From Acidobacteriota bacterium (GTDB taxonomy: Bacteria; Acidobacteriota; Blastocatellia; Chloracidobacteriales; JADJPF01), in contig JACQZQ010000101.1 of assembly GCA_016213785.1 (NCBI GenBank), positions 62,001 to 126,000 on the forward strand: 64,000 nt of DNA, read 5' to 3'. A program made the position numbers and the translations under genes. Numbering within the stretch: the first letter of the stretch is position 1; each line of letters starts with the position of its first letter. Positions 51,525-59,622 of the stretch are shown here, in pieces. The notes under the pieces are model-generated. The model did not search any database. It was not told the origin of the DNA and saw only the letters and a program-made list of their open reading frames with translations.

Positions 51525-52517
51525 TCAATTAATTACATTTGATGAGGCTATTTCTTGTTCAGAAGATAAATTATTTTCAAAAACAAGTACTCCCATTTCC
51601 TCATATCTTGGTCTAATACGCTCACTTAAAAGATTTAATTTCTTCAAATTAGGGATAATGTGTGAAAACAGAATTTGTCGAAACTCTCTCATAATTATAG
51701 AGTTATTATTATGTTCAATACATTCTTTTACAGGAAGTCCAAGTTTTTCCCACATTTCACGGCCATCAAGACGATCACGCATAAGTATACAAGCCTCATA
51801 AGCAAAATCTTCTCTTTCGCGTCGCTCATTTTCGCTAAGCTGTTTATAAAAATCACCAAGTGATATTAATCCAAAAGCAACATGCCGGGCTTCATCTTGC
51901 ATTATGAGTCTTAGCAAATTATCAAGAAGCGGTTCTTTATATATGCTACGCAGTACTCTTATACTTGCTAAAGCTAGTCCTTCAATAATTATTTGCATTC
52001 CAAGGTATTTAAGATCCCAACGCCCATCTTTAAGAATAAGGTCAAGTAGAGCCTTTAAGTCTTTATTAACAGGGTAGTCAGTACCTACTTTTTCATGAAG
52101 GTAGCGATGAAAAACTTCTACATGTCTACCTTCATCCATAACTTGAGTTGCACCATAAAATTTAGCTTCAATAAATGGTACACAAACAACAAGTTGTGCT
52201 GTTGAGAGTAAAGCACCTTGTTCTCCATGTAGAAAATTACTTAATCTCCAAGCAGTATTTTCATAAACACATTCAGTTTGTTCTTTCTTATTCATACGTT
52301 GCCAAATATCGCTACCATAAAGTATGGCTGAGGTTTCAGGAAATTTTTCTAGATTTTCTGGATCAACATCTAACTTCCAATCTAGGGCTTGAGAGGAATT
52401 CCATTGTTCTTTCTTCCCCTTTTCATAAAGGCTATTTAAGCTTGAACTTACAGACTTATAATTCCAGGTATAATAAACCTGCATTTCTGATAAAAGGCTA
52501 TCTAAAGCATCACTCAT
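51525..52517 (-). CDS. Ferritin-like diiron protein (oxygenase/desaturase-type)
   Basis: 330 residues. Six diiron ligands of the ferritin/RNR-like fold can be placed: E99 in HGEQGA, E129 and H132 in DEGRHVEVF, E179 in IIIEGLALA, E209 and H212 in DEARHVAFG. This paired DExRHV pattern is that of diiron oxygenases and desaturases rather than iron-storage ferritin. Substrate is unknown; the TetR, SDR and, farther on, acyl-CoA synthetase neighbours hint at fatty-acid or other lipid modification. No membrane helix. Confidence 0.85.
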   Translation of the reverse strand: MSDALDSLLSEMQVYYTWNYKSVSSSLNSLYEKGKKEQWNSSQALDWKLDVDPENLEKFPETSAILYGSDIWQRMNKKEQTECVYENTAWRLSNFLHGEQGALLSTAQLVVCVPFIEAKFYGATQVMDEGRHVEVFHRYLHEKVGTDYPVNKDLKALLDLILKDGRWDLKYLGMQIIIEGLALASIRVLRSIYKEPLLDNLLRLIMQDEARHVAFGLISLGDFYKQLSENERREREDFAYEACILMRDRLDGREMWEKLGLPVKECIEHNNNSIIMREFRQILFSHIIPNLKKLNLLSERIRPRYEEMGVLVFENNLSSEQEIASSNVIN

Positions 52518-52579
52518 AAATCACCTCATTCTTAAATTTTCTTATTTACTTAATACTGCTTATTGATATTTTTGAATCT

Positions 52580-52595
52580 TTAGTCATATGACTAA
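52580..52595. promoter_or_regulatory. Palindromic operator 1 (TetR-type)
   Basis: TTAGTCATATGACTAA is a perfect 16-base palindrome lying 62 bases ahead of the ferritin-like gene. Together with operator 2 the consensus is TTRGTCAWWTGACTAA. Confidence 0.65.
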
Positions 52596-52675
52596 TTAAA
52601 TAAATGATATATAGTTTTTAGTAAACAATCAAACATTCTTTCTCTAGTAAATAAATATATTTATTTTAATATAAT

Positions 52676-52691
52676 TTGGTCAATTGACTAA
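52676..52691. promoter_or_regulatory. Palindromic operator 2 (TetR-type)
   Basis: TTGGTCAATTGACTAA at 52676-52691 differs from a perfect palindrome by one pair and matches operator 1 except at the centre and one outer base. It overlaps the -35 of the predicted SDR promoter, as expected of a repressor site. Centres of the two sites are 96 bases apart. Confidence 0.65.
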
Positions 52692-52712
52692 TAAAATATT
52701 TTACTCTACAAA
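52684..52712 (+). promoter_or_regulatory. Predicted promoter of the SDR gene
   Basis: TTGACT (52684-52689), 17-base spacer, TACAAA (52707-52712), about 65 bases ahead of the SDR ATG. Confidence 0.45.
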
Positions 52713-52777
52713 ATTTGCTATAAGAAAGTCTAATTGAAGATTATAATTGTTGAAAAATTTTGTAAGGAAAAAGGAAA

Positions 52778-53548
52778 ATGCTAGAAAATCAAACACTTAA
52801 ACTAGATGGAAAAGTAGCGTTAATAACAGGTGCAGGAGTAGGGATAGGCCAAGCCGTAGCACTTGCCCTTGGGCGAGCAGGCGCTTTTATTGGAATTCAT
52901 TATAATAGTAGTAAAAAAGGTGCTGAAAAAACCTTAGAACTCTTAAAAGATAATAATGCTGATGGAATGATTTTACAGGCTGATCTCACTATTGAAAGCG
53001 AGGCAAATGCTTTAGTTGATAAACTAGTCTCACATTGTGGCCGCCTGGATATTTTAGTAAATAATAGTGGAGGTTTAATTAAACGGGCTAAAATAGAAGA
53101 TTGTTCTCTAGAGGTTTGGCAAAAATCAGTCGATATAAATCTTACCAGTGCATTTTTAGTAACTAAACGTGCAATCCCTCATTTAAGAACAACTGGTAGT
53201 GGGAGGATTGTAAATATTTTATCGCTTTCAGTCCAAACAGGTGGTGCAAACGGTGCTGGAGCATATGCAGCATCAAAAGGTGGCTTAATGGTTTTTACCC
53301 ACACATTAGCTAAAGAGCTAGCACCTGAAATTCGTACTAATTCTGTTATGCCAGGTACGGTTGAGACTCAACACCATGAAATTCACTCAACACCAGAACA
53401 AATGGAAAACTACCGCAAACAAACGCCTCTTGGCCGTAATACCTATGCTGAAGAGGTTGCTAGCGCAGTACATTTTCTTGTAAGCAATATGTCCTCTCAT
53501 ATTAATGGAGCTTTGATCGATATTAGCGGAGGAAGATTTTTACGCTAA
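52778..53548 (+). CDS. Short-chain dehydrogenase/reductase (FabG-like)
   Basis: 256 residues. Rossmann motif TGAGVGIG (17-24), NNSG (95-98), catalytic Ser in NILSLS (S149 or S151) and YAASK (Y163, K167) are all intact, and the C-terminal ISGGRF fits the classical SDR fold. It should use NAD(P)H to reduce or oxidise a carbonyl/hydroxyl group; beta-ketoacyl-type substrates are the usual guess for this subfamily. AAGGAAAAAGG precedes the ATG. It is divergent from the ferritin-like gene and shares its operators. The next gene converges, starting nine bases after this stop. Confidence 0.9.
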   Translation: MLENQTLKLDGKVALITGAGVGIGQAVALALGRAGAFIGIHYNSSKKGAEKTLELLKDNNADGMILQADLTIESEANALVDKLVSHCGRLDILVNNSGGLIKRAKIEDCSLEVWQKSVDINLTSAFLVTKRAIPHLRTTGSGRIVNILSLSVQTGGANGAGAYAASKGGLMVFTHTLAKELAPEIRTNSVMPGTVETQHHEIHSTPEQMENYRKQTPLGRNTYAEEVASAVHFLVSNMSSHINGALIDISGGRFLR

Positions 53549-53556
53549 TTAACTAA

Positions 53557-54294
53557 TTAAACAGTAGAATTAGTTCTTTGTCTTACAGCCTCATAAAGAA
53601 CAATTGCTGTAGCAACAGAAACATTTAACGAAGTAACCTTACCTAATAAGGGAATAGAGACTAAAGCATCACAATGTTCTTTTACTAAACGTCTAATTCC
53701 CTTTCCTTCACTCCCTAAAACTATTGCTGTAGCAACCTTAAAATCCCAATCTGTATAATTTGTTTTAGTTGCTGCTTCTACGCCAATTACCCAAACATTA
53801 TTGGCTTTTAATTCATCTATGGTTTGAACTAAGTTTGTTACTTGGACTACGGGTAAATACTCAATTGCCCCTGCTGAAGATTTAGAAACTGTTTCAGTTA
53901 ACCCAACACTATGATGTTCAGGAATAATCACAGCCTTTGCTCCAGCACATTCTGCACTACGAATAATTGCCCCTAGGTTATGAGGATCTTCTACATTATC
54001 AAGTAAAACATAGAGAGGTTTTTCTGTAGCAGGAACTAAAATATCCTCAAAATTTGTATATTTTGCCTCCGAAGCAATAGCAATTACTCCTTGATGGTTA
54101 GCAGCAGATTTTGTCAAATTATCTAAATATTGGCGTTTATAGTAGCGTAGAGGAATATTTGATTTACGAGCTAAAGCTAATAATTCTTCTAGGCGAGACA
54201 AACGATTTCCTTCGGCTAAAATTATTTCTTCAATACGGCGGCGTTTAGCCCTTAGCGCTTCTAACACAGGAATTAAGCCATAAATATAGCCCAT
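53557..54294 (-). CDS. rlmB: 23S rRNA (guanosine-2'-O)-methyltransferase RlmB (TrmH/SpoU family)
   Basis: 245 residues. The N-terminal rRNA-substrate domain starts YIYGLIPVLEALRAKRRRI. SpoU motifs are present: LLDNVEDPHNLGAIIRSAE (motif 1), IVLGSEGKGIRRLV (motif 2) and SIPLLGKVTSLNVSVATAIV (motif 3), which build the deep trefoil knot that binds SAM. RlmB methylates G2251 in the peptidyl-transferase P loop. Only three bases separate it from the upstream 54298 gene, so the two are translated together. Confidence 0.95.
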   Translation of the reverse strand: MGYIYGLIPVLEALRAKRRRIEEIILAEGNRLSRLEELLALARKSNIPLRYYKRQYLDNLTKSAANHQGVIAIASEAKYTNFEDILVPATEKPLYVLLDNVEDPHNLGAIIRSAECAGAKAVIIPEHHSVGLTETVSKSSAGAIEYLPVVQVTNLVQTIDELKANNVWVIGVEAATKTNYTDWDFKVATAIVLGSEGKGIRRLVKEHCDALVSIPLLGKVTSLNVSVATAIVLYEAVRQRTNSTV

Positions 54295-54297
54295 AAA

Positions 54298-55362
54298 TTA
54301 TAATTCTCCACTAGTTTGGCTAGTTTCTTCGCTAGTTTTAGGCAAGAGGTGATAATGAAGTCTAGAATAGCGGTTAAATTGAAGTTCATTATCTTTATAA
54401 TGGACTGAACGAGTTGCAACTTTTCCTGTACCTAACATTTTGTTTCGCTTAAGCCCCCAACTTTGTTGACGTTGTGAATAAGGCCAAATAGGTTCTAAAA
54501 ACTTACTAGCTTGCTTAAAGTCTGTATCATAAATCGCACTTTTAGCAATATCTCTTAAAACCGTTTGTAAGACTCGAAGATTTTCTAAAGCGGTCAACTT
54601 CATCTTGCTACCAAGTCCAGAATAATCAAAAGACTCTGCACGAATACGAAAGCTTTTCTCTAAAGATTTAGTATAAATATCTATTAAGGTTTGTTCATTA
54701 ACGTATTCTGTTGCTTCAGTAATTTCACGAACCGTTTTACCAAAGCTTTTATTTTCCTCTGTAGCATCAGATTCATAAAATCTTATACGGCCTTCAACAA
54801 TTAAAACTATATCACTAGCATTAACAGCTATTTCTTCTTCAAAACCATCTAAAGTAAAAGATAGAGATGTTCCATTTATAACATTAATAGTAAATTTTCT
54901 TACTCGTCTATTTGGTTTATCAGCTTGTAAATCATCATCTTTAACTATTAAAACAGGTAGTTGTGCCGCTCGTAATTGGCCTTCAGCTAATTTAGCTTCT
55001 GCTTCGCTTTGATAGCGGGCTACAGCCATTGGGCGGCTTAAGTTTAAGAGTGGTTTAGTCTCGCTACTAGTATGAAAACCTAATGTAGCAACCGCTTCGC
55101 TAGCTTGAGAGCGTTTTTCCTCTAAAATATTTAGTAAGACAACATTAAATCCTGCTAAACTCTGTTGAAACTGTGTAGTCATTTGCGAAAGCGGATCAAG
55201 TTGCATACTAGGATCTCGTTCTCGCATTTTTGCGGCTTGAGAGGATAAGTCTTTTTTAAGTGACTCATCAACTGGCAGATCTTCTCCACAATACATACAT
55301 TTTGCGCGTAATGTATTGCTTTTACGGTTACATTTTGGACAAGCAATTAGTTCAGCAGACAA
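54298..55362 (-). CDS. Zinc-ribbon protein of unknown function
   Basis: 354 residues. The N-terminus has a zinc ribbon (CPKCNRKSNTLRAKCMYCGE, Cys at 8, 11, 22, 25). The rest is soluble mixed alpha/beta with no recognised domain; two regions stand out, LNLSRPMAVARYQSEAEAKL and DIVLIVEGRIRFYE. It shares an operon with rlmB, but nothing in it suggests an RNA-modifying function. Similar zinc-ribbon proteins are widespread in Acidobacteriota-like genomes. Confidence 0.65.
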   Translation of the reverse strand: MSAELIACPKCNRKSNTLRAKCMYCGEDLPVDESLKKDLSSQAAKMRERDPSMQLDPLSQMTTQFQQSLAGFNVVLLNILEEKRSQASEAVATLGFHTSSETKPLLNLSRPMAVARYQSEAEAKLAEGQLRAAQLPVLIVKDDDLQADKPNRRVRKFTINVINGTSLSFTLDGFEEEIAVNASDIVLIVEGRIRFYESDATEENKSFGKTVREITEATEYVNEQTLIDIYTKSLEKSFRIRAESFDYSGLGSKMKLTALENLRVLQTVLRDIAKSAIYDTDFKQASKFLEPIWPYSQRQQSWGLKRNKMLGTGKVATRSVHYKDNELQFNRYSRLHYHLLPKTSEETSQTSGEL

Positions 55363-55456
55363 AGTAGTTTCTCCTTGTCAATAAAACTCATTAAATTGTT
55401 TAGATTTTAATTTTATGAAAACGCCATTATATCAAAGCTTATAATGGATACTAAGC

Positions 55457-56224
55457 CTATTCTTTACTTAAAAACTCCATCACAATTTGAAAAAATTCTT
55501 TTGGATTTTCAGCATGTACCCAATGACCCACTTTAGCCATAGTAACTATTTGGGCAAATGGGAAAAATGATTTTATTAAACTTACATCCGAATCCTCAAT
55601 ATATGAAGATTTTTCTCCACGAATAAATAAAGTAGGTTTTGAAAAAGTATTAGCAAGGTTAATAGACCCACTCATTTCTAAGTAGCTTTTTTTAATCACT
55701 GGTAGATTCATTTTCCAAGAAAATTTTCCTTCACTATTTTGATAAATATTTTTTAAGATAAATTGTCGTACAGCAAAGTCTTTTACACCCTCTGCTAAAT
55801 CTTTATCAATTTCTTTACGATTAGAAAATCGGCTTAAATCAATAGAACTAAGCGTTTGAAAAAGTTCTATAAGTGTTGGAGGGTAAGATTTAGGAGCAAT
55901 ATCGGCAATAACTAACTTTGCCACTCTATCAGGATAGCTTAAAGCAAATTGCATTGCTACTTTGCCTCCCATAGAATGCCCTAAGATATTTGCTACTTTT
56001 ATATTTTGCTGCTCCATAAATTCTAGAAGGTCTTGGACTAAAATAGAGTAATTAAATTCTTCGCTATGAGGTGAGCGACCATGATTACGTTGGTCTAAGG
56101 AAAAAACCTTGTAATGTTCAGCAAAGCTTTTACTTAAAGTATGCCAATTATCCAAAGAACCAAACAAGCCATGTAAAATAATTAAAGCTTCACCAGAACC
56201 GTAACTTAAGTAATTAAGCTGCAT
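55457..56224 (-). CDS. Alpha/beta-hydrolase, YbfF-like esterase
   Basis: 255 residues. The fold is complete: oxyanion HGLFGSLDNWH, SLDQRNHGRSPHS, nucleophile elbow GHSMGGKVAMQF (Ser in GHSMG), and a C-terminal His in KVGHWVHAENP. The DQRNHGRS motif is characteristic of the YbfF/esterase subfamily, which hydrolyses acyl esters and acyl-CoA-like substrates. No signal peptide. It is the last gene before the 56225-56413 gap with the divergent acyl-CoA synthetase. Confidence 0.9.
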   Translation of the reverse strand: MQLNYLSYGSGEALIILHGLFGSLDNWHTLSKSFAEHYKVFSLDQRNHGRSPHSEEFNYSILVQDLLEFMEQQNIKVANILGHSMGGKVAMQFALSYPDRVAKLVIADIAPKSYPPTLIELFQTLSSIDLSRFSNRKEIDKDLAEGVKDFAVRQFILKNIYQNSEGKFSWKMNLPVIKKSYLEMSGSINLANTFSKPTLFIRGEKSSYIEDSDVSLIKSFFPFAQIVTMAKVGHWVHAENPKEFFQIVMEFLSKE

Positions 56225-56413
56225 AAATTCCCCAAATTTTTATTATAACGATTATTTTAAATATAGAAATAACCTTACAAAATCTAATACAATGTAGCGT
56301 CTTCAAAAATGTTTCCAATAAACAATAACTAACCATTAATGCATAAATTGCAATAATATCTGGTTAATAATAAAAAATCTATCTAACTTAAATAGCTTTG
56401 AGGAGGGACTAGA

Positions 56414-57973
56414 ATGCGTTTGTTTGATTTTTTTGACTATTATGCACAAGAATTTGGTCATACTGAATATGTTATTTATGGTAAAAAAGCTCTCACTTAT
56501 CACCAGGCATGGCTAGCTATAAATAAACTAGCTAATGCATTTATAAGTTCTGGCTTAAAAGTAGGCGACCGTATTTCAATACTTTCAAAAAATAGTATTG
56601 AATATTTATTATTTTATTATGCTGCGGCTAAAGCAGGTGTTGTTCCTGTTCCTCTTAACTTTCGCCTTTCACCTAAAGAATGGGTCTATATTATTAATGA
56701 TGCAGAGGTTAAGCTACTTTTAACATCTGCATTCTATCAAGAGGCCATTGAAAATATTAAAGGCGAACTAGCAACAGTAACTCAGTACATTGCTATAGGT
56801 TCAACAGAAAAACAAGGTTGGGGTGATTATCATTCATGGATTGAAAATGAGCCTATTACCCCTCCAAGCCTTGTTATTACCGATGATCAAGACGTTTATC
56901 AAATGTATACAAGTGGAACAACAGGCCATCCTAAAGGAGCCATTTTATCTCATCATGCAGTAACTTCAAATCTATCTCAAATGAGTAGTTTTATGGAAGC
57001 ACAAAGAGGAGAACGATTTTTAATTGTTGCTCCACTCTATCACGCCGCAGCGGTTTTAGGTAGTTTTATATGTGCTTTCCAATGTGGAACTATTTATTTA
57101 CAAGAAGACTTCATTCCATCAGAAGTTGTAAGAGCATTAAGCGAAGAAAAGGTTAGCCGCGCTGGTCTAGTCCCTGCAATGATACAAGCATGTTTAACCT
57201 ATGTACCTGATATTGCTAAGCGCGATTTTAGCGCATTAAAAAGCATTGTTTATGGAGCATCTCCAATATCAGAAAGTACTTTAAGAAACGCTATTGAAAT
57301 ATTTAAGTGTGATTTTATTCAAATTTATGGAATGACAGAAACAACTGTAGCCTTAACAGCCCTATTAGCAAAACCCCATAGAGAAGCACTAGAAGGTAAT
57401 CCTTCTCTACTACTTGCAGCAGGTCGTGCCGTACCAAATACAGAAATCCGTATTGTTGATAGTCAAGATAATGATTTACCAATGGGGGCAACAGGTGAAA
57501 TCATCGCTCGTGGGCCTCAATTAATGAAAGGCTATTGGAAAAAAGATGAAGAAAACAAAGAGACTTTGCGAGGTGGTTGGATGCATACAGGCGATGCAGG
57601 TTATATAGATAAAGATGGTTTTCTTTATGTACAAGACCGTGTTAAAGATATGATTATCTCAGGCGGAGAAAATGTCTATCCTCGTACTGTTGAAGATGTC
57701 CTATTTCAATATCCTGGCATTATTGATGCTGCTGTAATAGGTGTTCCAGACGAAAAATGGGGAGAAACTGTTAAAGCAATAGTCGTTTTACGTAAAGGTG
57801 AAACAGCTAATCAAGAAGAGGTTATTAAGTTTTGTAGAGAGAGATTAGGCGGTTTTGAATGTCCCACTTCAGTTGATTTTGTTGAAATGCTCCCTCGTAA
57901 CCCAAGCGGTAAAGTCTTAAAAAGAGAATTACGCGAACCTTTCTGGGTAGGCTATAAACGCCGCGTTTCTTAA
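56414..57973 (+). CDS. Acyl-CoA synthetase (AMP-binding, fatty-acid-type)
   Basis: 519 residues of the ANL superfamily. The P-loop-like motif YTSGTTGHPKGAILSH, the A5 motif IYGMTETT, the A7 motif MHTGDAGYIDKDGFLYVQDR and the C-terminal NPSGKVLKRELR (catalytic Lys) are all present. It adenylates a carboxylic acid and forms the CoA thioester; medium/long-chain fatty acids are likeliest, but exact chain length is not readable. GAGGAGGG precedes the ATG. It ends in a clear terminator. Confidence 0.93.
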   Translation: MRLFDFFDYYAQEFGHTEYVIYGKKALTYHQAWLAINKLANAFISSGLKVGDRISILSKNSIEYLLFYYAAAKAGVVPVPLNFRLSPKEWVYIINDAEVKLLLTSAFYQEAIENIKGELATVTQYIAIGSTEKQGWGDYHSWIENEPITPPSLVITDDQDVYQMYTSGTTGHPKGAILSHHAVTSNLSQMSSFMEAQRGERFLIVAPLYHAAAVLGSFICAFQCGTIYLQEDFIPSEVVRALSEEKVSRAGLVPAMIQACLTYVPDIAKRDFSALKSIVYGASPISESTLRNAIEIFKCDFIQIYGMTETTVALTALLAKPHREALEGNPSLLLAAGRAVPNTEIRIVDSQDNDLPMGATGEIIARGPQLMKGYWKKDEENKETLRGGWMHTGDAGYIDKDGFLYVQDRVKDMIISGGENVYPRTVEDVLFQYPGIIDAAVIGVPDEKWGETVKAIVVLRKGETANQEEVIKFCRERLGGFECPTSVDFVEMLPRNPSGKVLKRELREPFWVGYKRRVS

Positions 57974-57987
57974 ACTTCTTTAAGTAT

Positions 57988-58014
57988 AAAAACCCAAGAT
58001 TATCTTGGGTTTTT
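57988..58014 (+). terminator. Rho-independent terminator of the acyl-CoA synthetase gene
   Basis: AAAAACCCAAGA (57988-57999) pairs with TCTTGGGTTTTT (58003-58014) around a three-base loop, ending in a T-run. Confidence 0.88.
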
Positions 58015-58135
58015 ATTAATTTACTTATAAAAATCTAGTGGGTAATGCTCTAGCTATTATCTTAGCCAATGTTGTATATTAAGCTGTCTTATATTAGTTT
58101 ATTATTCTAAAAATTTTGAAAGGTTATTTAACTTT

Positions 58136-58501
58136 ATGACAGATCGCGAAATACTAGAAATACTGCTAAACAAGTTTATTATTATGGAAAATGACATAAA
58201 AGAACTAAAACAAAATCAAGTAAAACTTGAACAAAATCAAGTGAAATTTGAACAAAATCAAGTGAAATTTGAGCAGATTTTAGTTAGGTTTGACCGCTCC
58301 TTAGATTCACTACAAAATACACAAGATAATATGCGCTTAGGAATCAAAAATTTACGAGGTATACTTGAAGACCGTTTTGATGCTTTAGAAAGCGAATTTA
58401 AGGCTCATCGTCGCTCTATTCAAACGGCAATGAATGAAAACCAATTAAGACAAGATCATTTAGAGAATGAGATTGATCTTTTAAAGAAAAAAGCCAGTTA
58501 A
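58136..58501 (+). CDS. Coiled-coil protein with tandem heptad repeats
   Basis: 121 residues, entirely charged coiled coil without a signal or membrane helix. Residues 24-51 are four consecutive heptads of the type [LF]EQNQVK (LKQNQVK, LEQNQVK, FEQNQVK, FEQILVR) encoded by a nearly exact 21-base repeat at 58205-58288. The remainder (DRFDALESEFKAHRRSIQTA) continues as an amphipathic helix. Possibly an oligomerisation or tail-fibre-like rod; no domain identifies a function. A terminator follows. Confidence 0.6.
   Translation: MTDREILEILLNKFIIMENDIKELKQNQVKLEQNQVKFEQNQVKFEQILVRFDRSLDSLQNTQDNMRLGIKNLRGILEDRFDALESEFKAHRRSIQTAMNENQLRQDHLENEIDLLKKKAS
58205..58288 (+). repeat. Four in-frame 21-base heptad-coding repeats
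   Basis: Four 21-base units, the middle two nearly identical, each coding seven residues. The period equals one coiled-coil heptad, so copy-number change would lengthen or shorten the rod without a frameshift. Confidence 0.75.
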
Positions 58502-58548
58502 AATAAAAAACCTACTCTAAAACACTTAACTAATACAAACCAAAAACA

Positions 58549-58579
58549 GCCCTTTTAAAATTAGGGCCTTTATTTTTTG
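58549..58579. terminator. Probable bidirectional terminator between convergent genes
   Basis: GCCCT/AGGGC arms (58549-58553, 58563-58567) enclose an AT-rich loop. On the plus strand TTTATTTTTT follows; on the minus strand the sequence after the stem is also T-rich (TGTTTTTGG). The stem is short. Confidence 0.55.
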
Positions 58580-58606
58580 TAAGCATAAAAAAATTAATAT
58601 CAATAA

Positions 58607-59605
58607 TTACTTCTTCTTAAAAGAACGCGCCATTTTCTTAAATTCTGTTAGAGACGCATCCTTAAATTTAACACCTGTTAAACCTTGCATTATAAAGTAG
58701 TTCTTCTCATCAAATAATAGAACTTGATAAATAGCAAGAGGAGCATTACTAGCAGAATCATTTCCGCTAGCAACAATTTCATAACCCTTAAGGTTATCAA
58801 TAGTTATAGCTTCACTTGATTCAATTACGATATTTTTATTTTCAACAGATTGGTTAAGCCTACTCTCAGCAAGAGCTTTATAATCCGTAGTTTCTGTTGG
58901 GAAATCAGAAACCGATTTTCCAATTACAAAAATAGGAGTCTCTACATCTACTGGAAATTTTCCACCTTTACTATAAAGTAAGCTAGATTGTAAGCGTTTA
59001 GCAAATTTTAACTCTCCACTGCTTTCAACAGCAAAACTAAGGTCAGCAAATGGGTCTACTTCTTTTTTCCTATCCCATTTAGCACTAGTTAAAGAATCTT
59101 TTAGTAGATTAGATAGATCCTTTTCTAATTCAATAGGAAATGAAGCAACAATAAAAATACTTTCTTTATCATCTCCAAAAATAAGCCCTAATTTACCATA
59201 GTCTTGCCCATTAGCATTTTGTGTAAATCTAACTAAAAAACCTTTATAACTATCAATAGAAATATTTTCTTTGCTAATTAAACTCATTCCTCTAGGTTTA
59301 AGGTTTTCTTGAGTAAAACCTGAAGCAATATCTGTATAAGGGCCTGGGAATTCTGTTACAACAATTGTTGCTCCAGTAGTATTTTGCTGAAAACCTGGAA
59401 AATTAGTAGATTCAATAAAACCCTCTGGTTTTATTAAGTTAATTTTAGTCCCTTTTACACTAACAGGTTCTGCCTTAGCAACATCTGATTGTGCTGCACT
59501 TGGAGTAGGATTTTGGCTAGCTTTAACAGAAAATAAATTGCTTTCTGTTAAATTTAATAAACTAAAAAATAGAATTAAAGATATAAAAAGTAGTCTTTGT
59601 TTCAT
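58607..59605 (-). CDS. Secreted protein of unknown function
   Basis: 332 residues. A Sec signal (RLLFISLILFFSLLNLTESN) is followed by a Ser/Pro/Ala linker and a mixed alpha/beta body. Two similar segments (INLIKPEGFIESTNFPGFQQ and later FPVDVETPIFVIGKSVSD) suggest a duplicated PsbP/DcrB-like fold, but this is uncertain. It is 17 bases after the kinase-AAA gene's stop on the same strand, probably one operon, so it may be an extracytoplasmic partner of that signalling protein. Confidence 0.55.
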   Translation of the reverse strand: MKQRLLFISLILFFSLLNLTESNLFSVKASQNPTPSAAQSDVAKAEPVSVKGTKINLIKPEGFIESTNFPGFQQNTTGATIVVTEFPGPYTDIASGFTQENLKPRGMSLISKENISIDSYKGFLVRFTQNANGQDYGKLGLIFGDDKESIFIVASFPIELEKDLSNLLKDSLTSAKWDRKKEVDPFADLSFAVESSGELKFAKRLQSSLLYSKGGKFPVDVETPIFVIGKSVSDFPTETTDYKALAESRLNQSVENKNIVIESSEAITIDNLKGYEIVASGNDSASNAPLAIYQVLLFDEKNYFIMQGLTGVKFKDASLTEFKKMARSFKKK

Positions 59606-59622
59606 TATTTACTCCTAAAACT

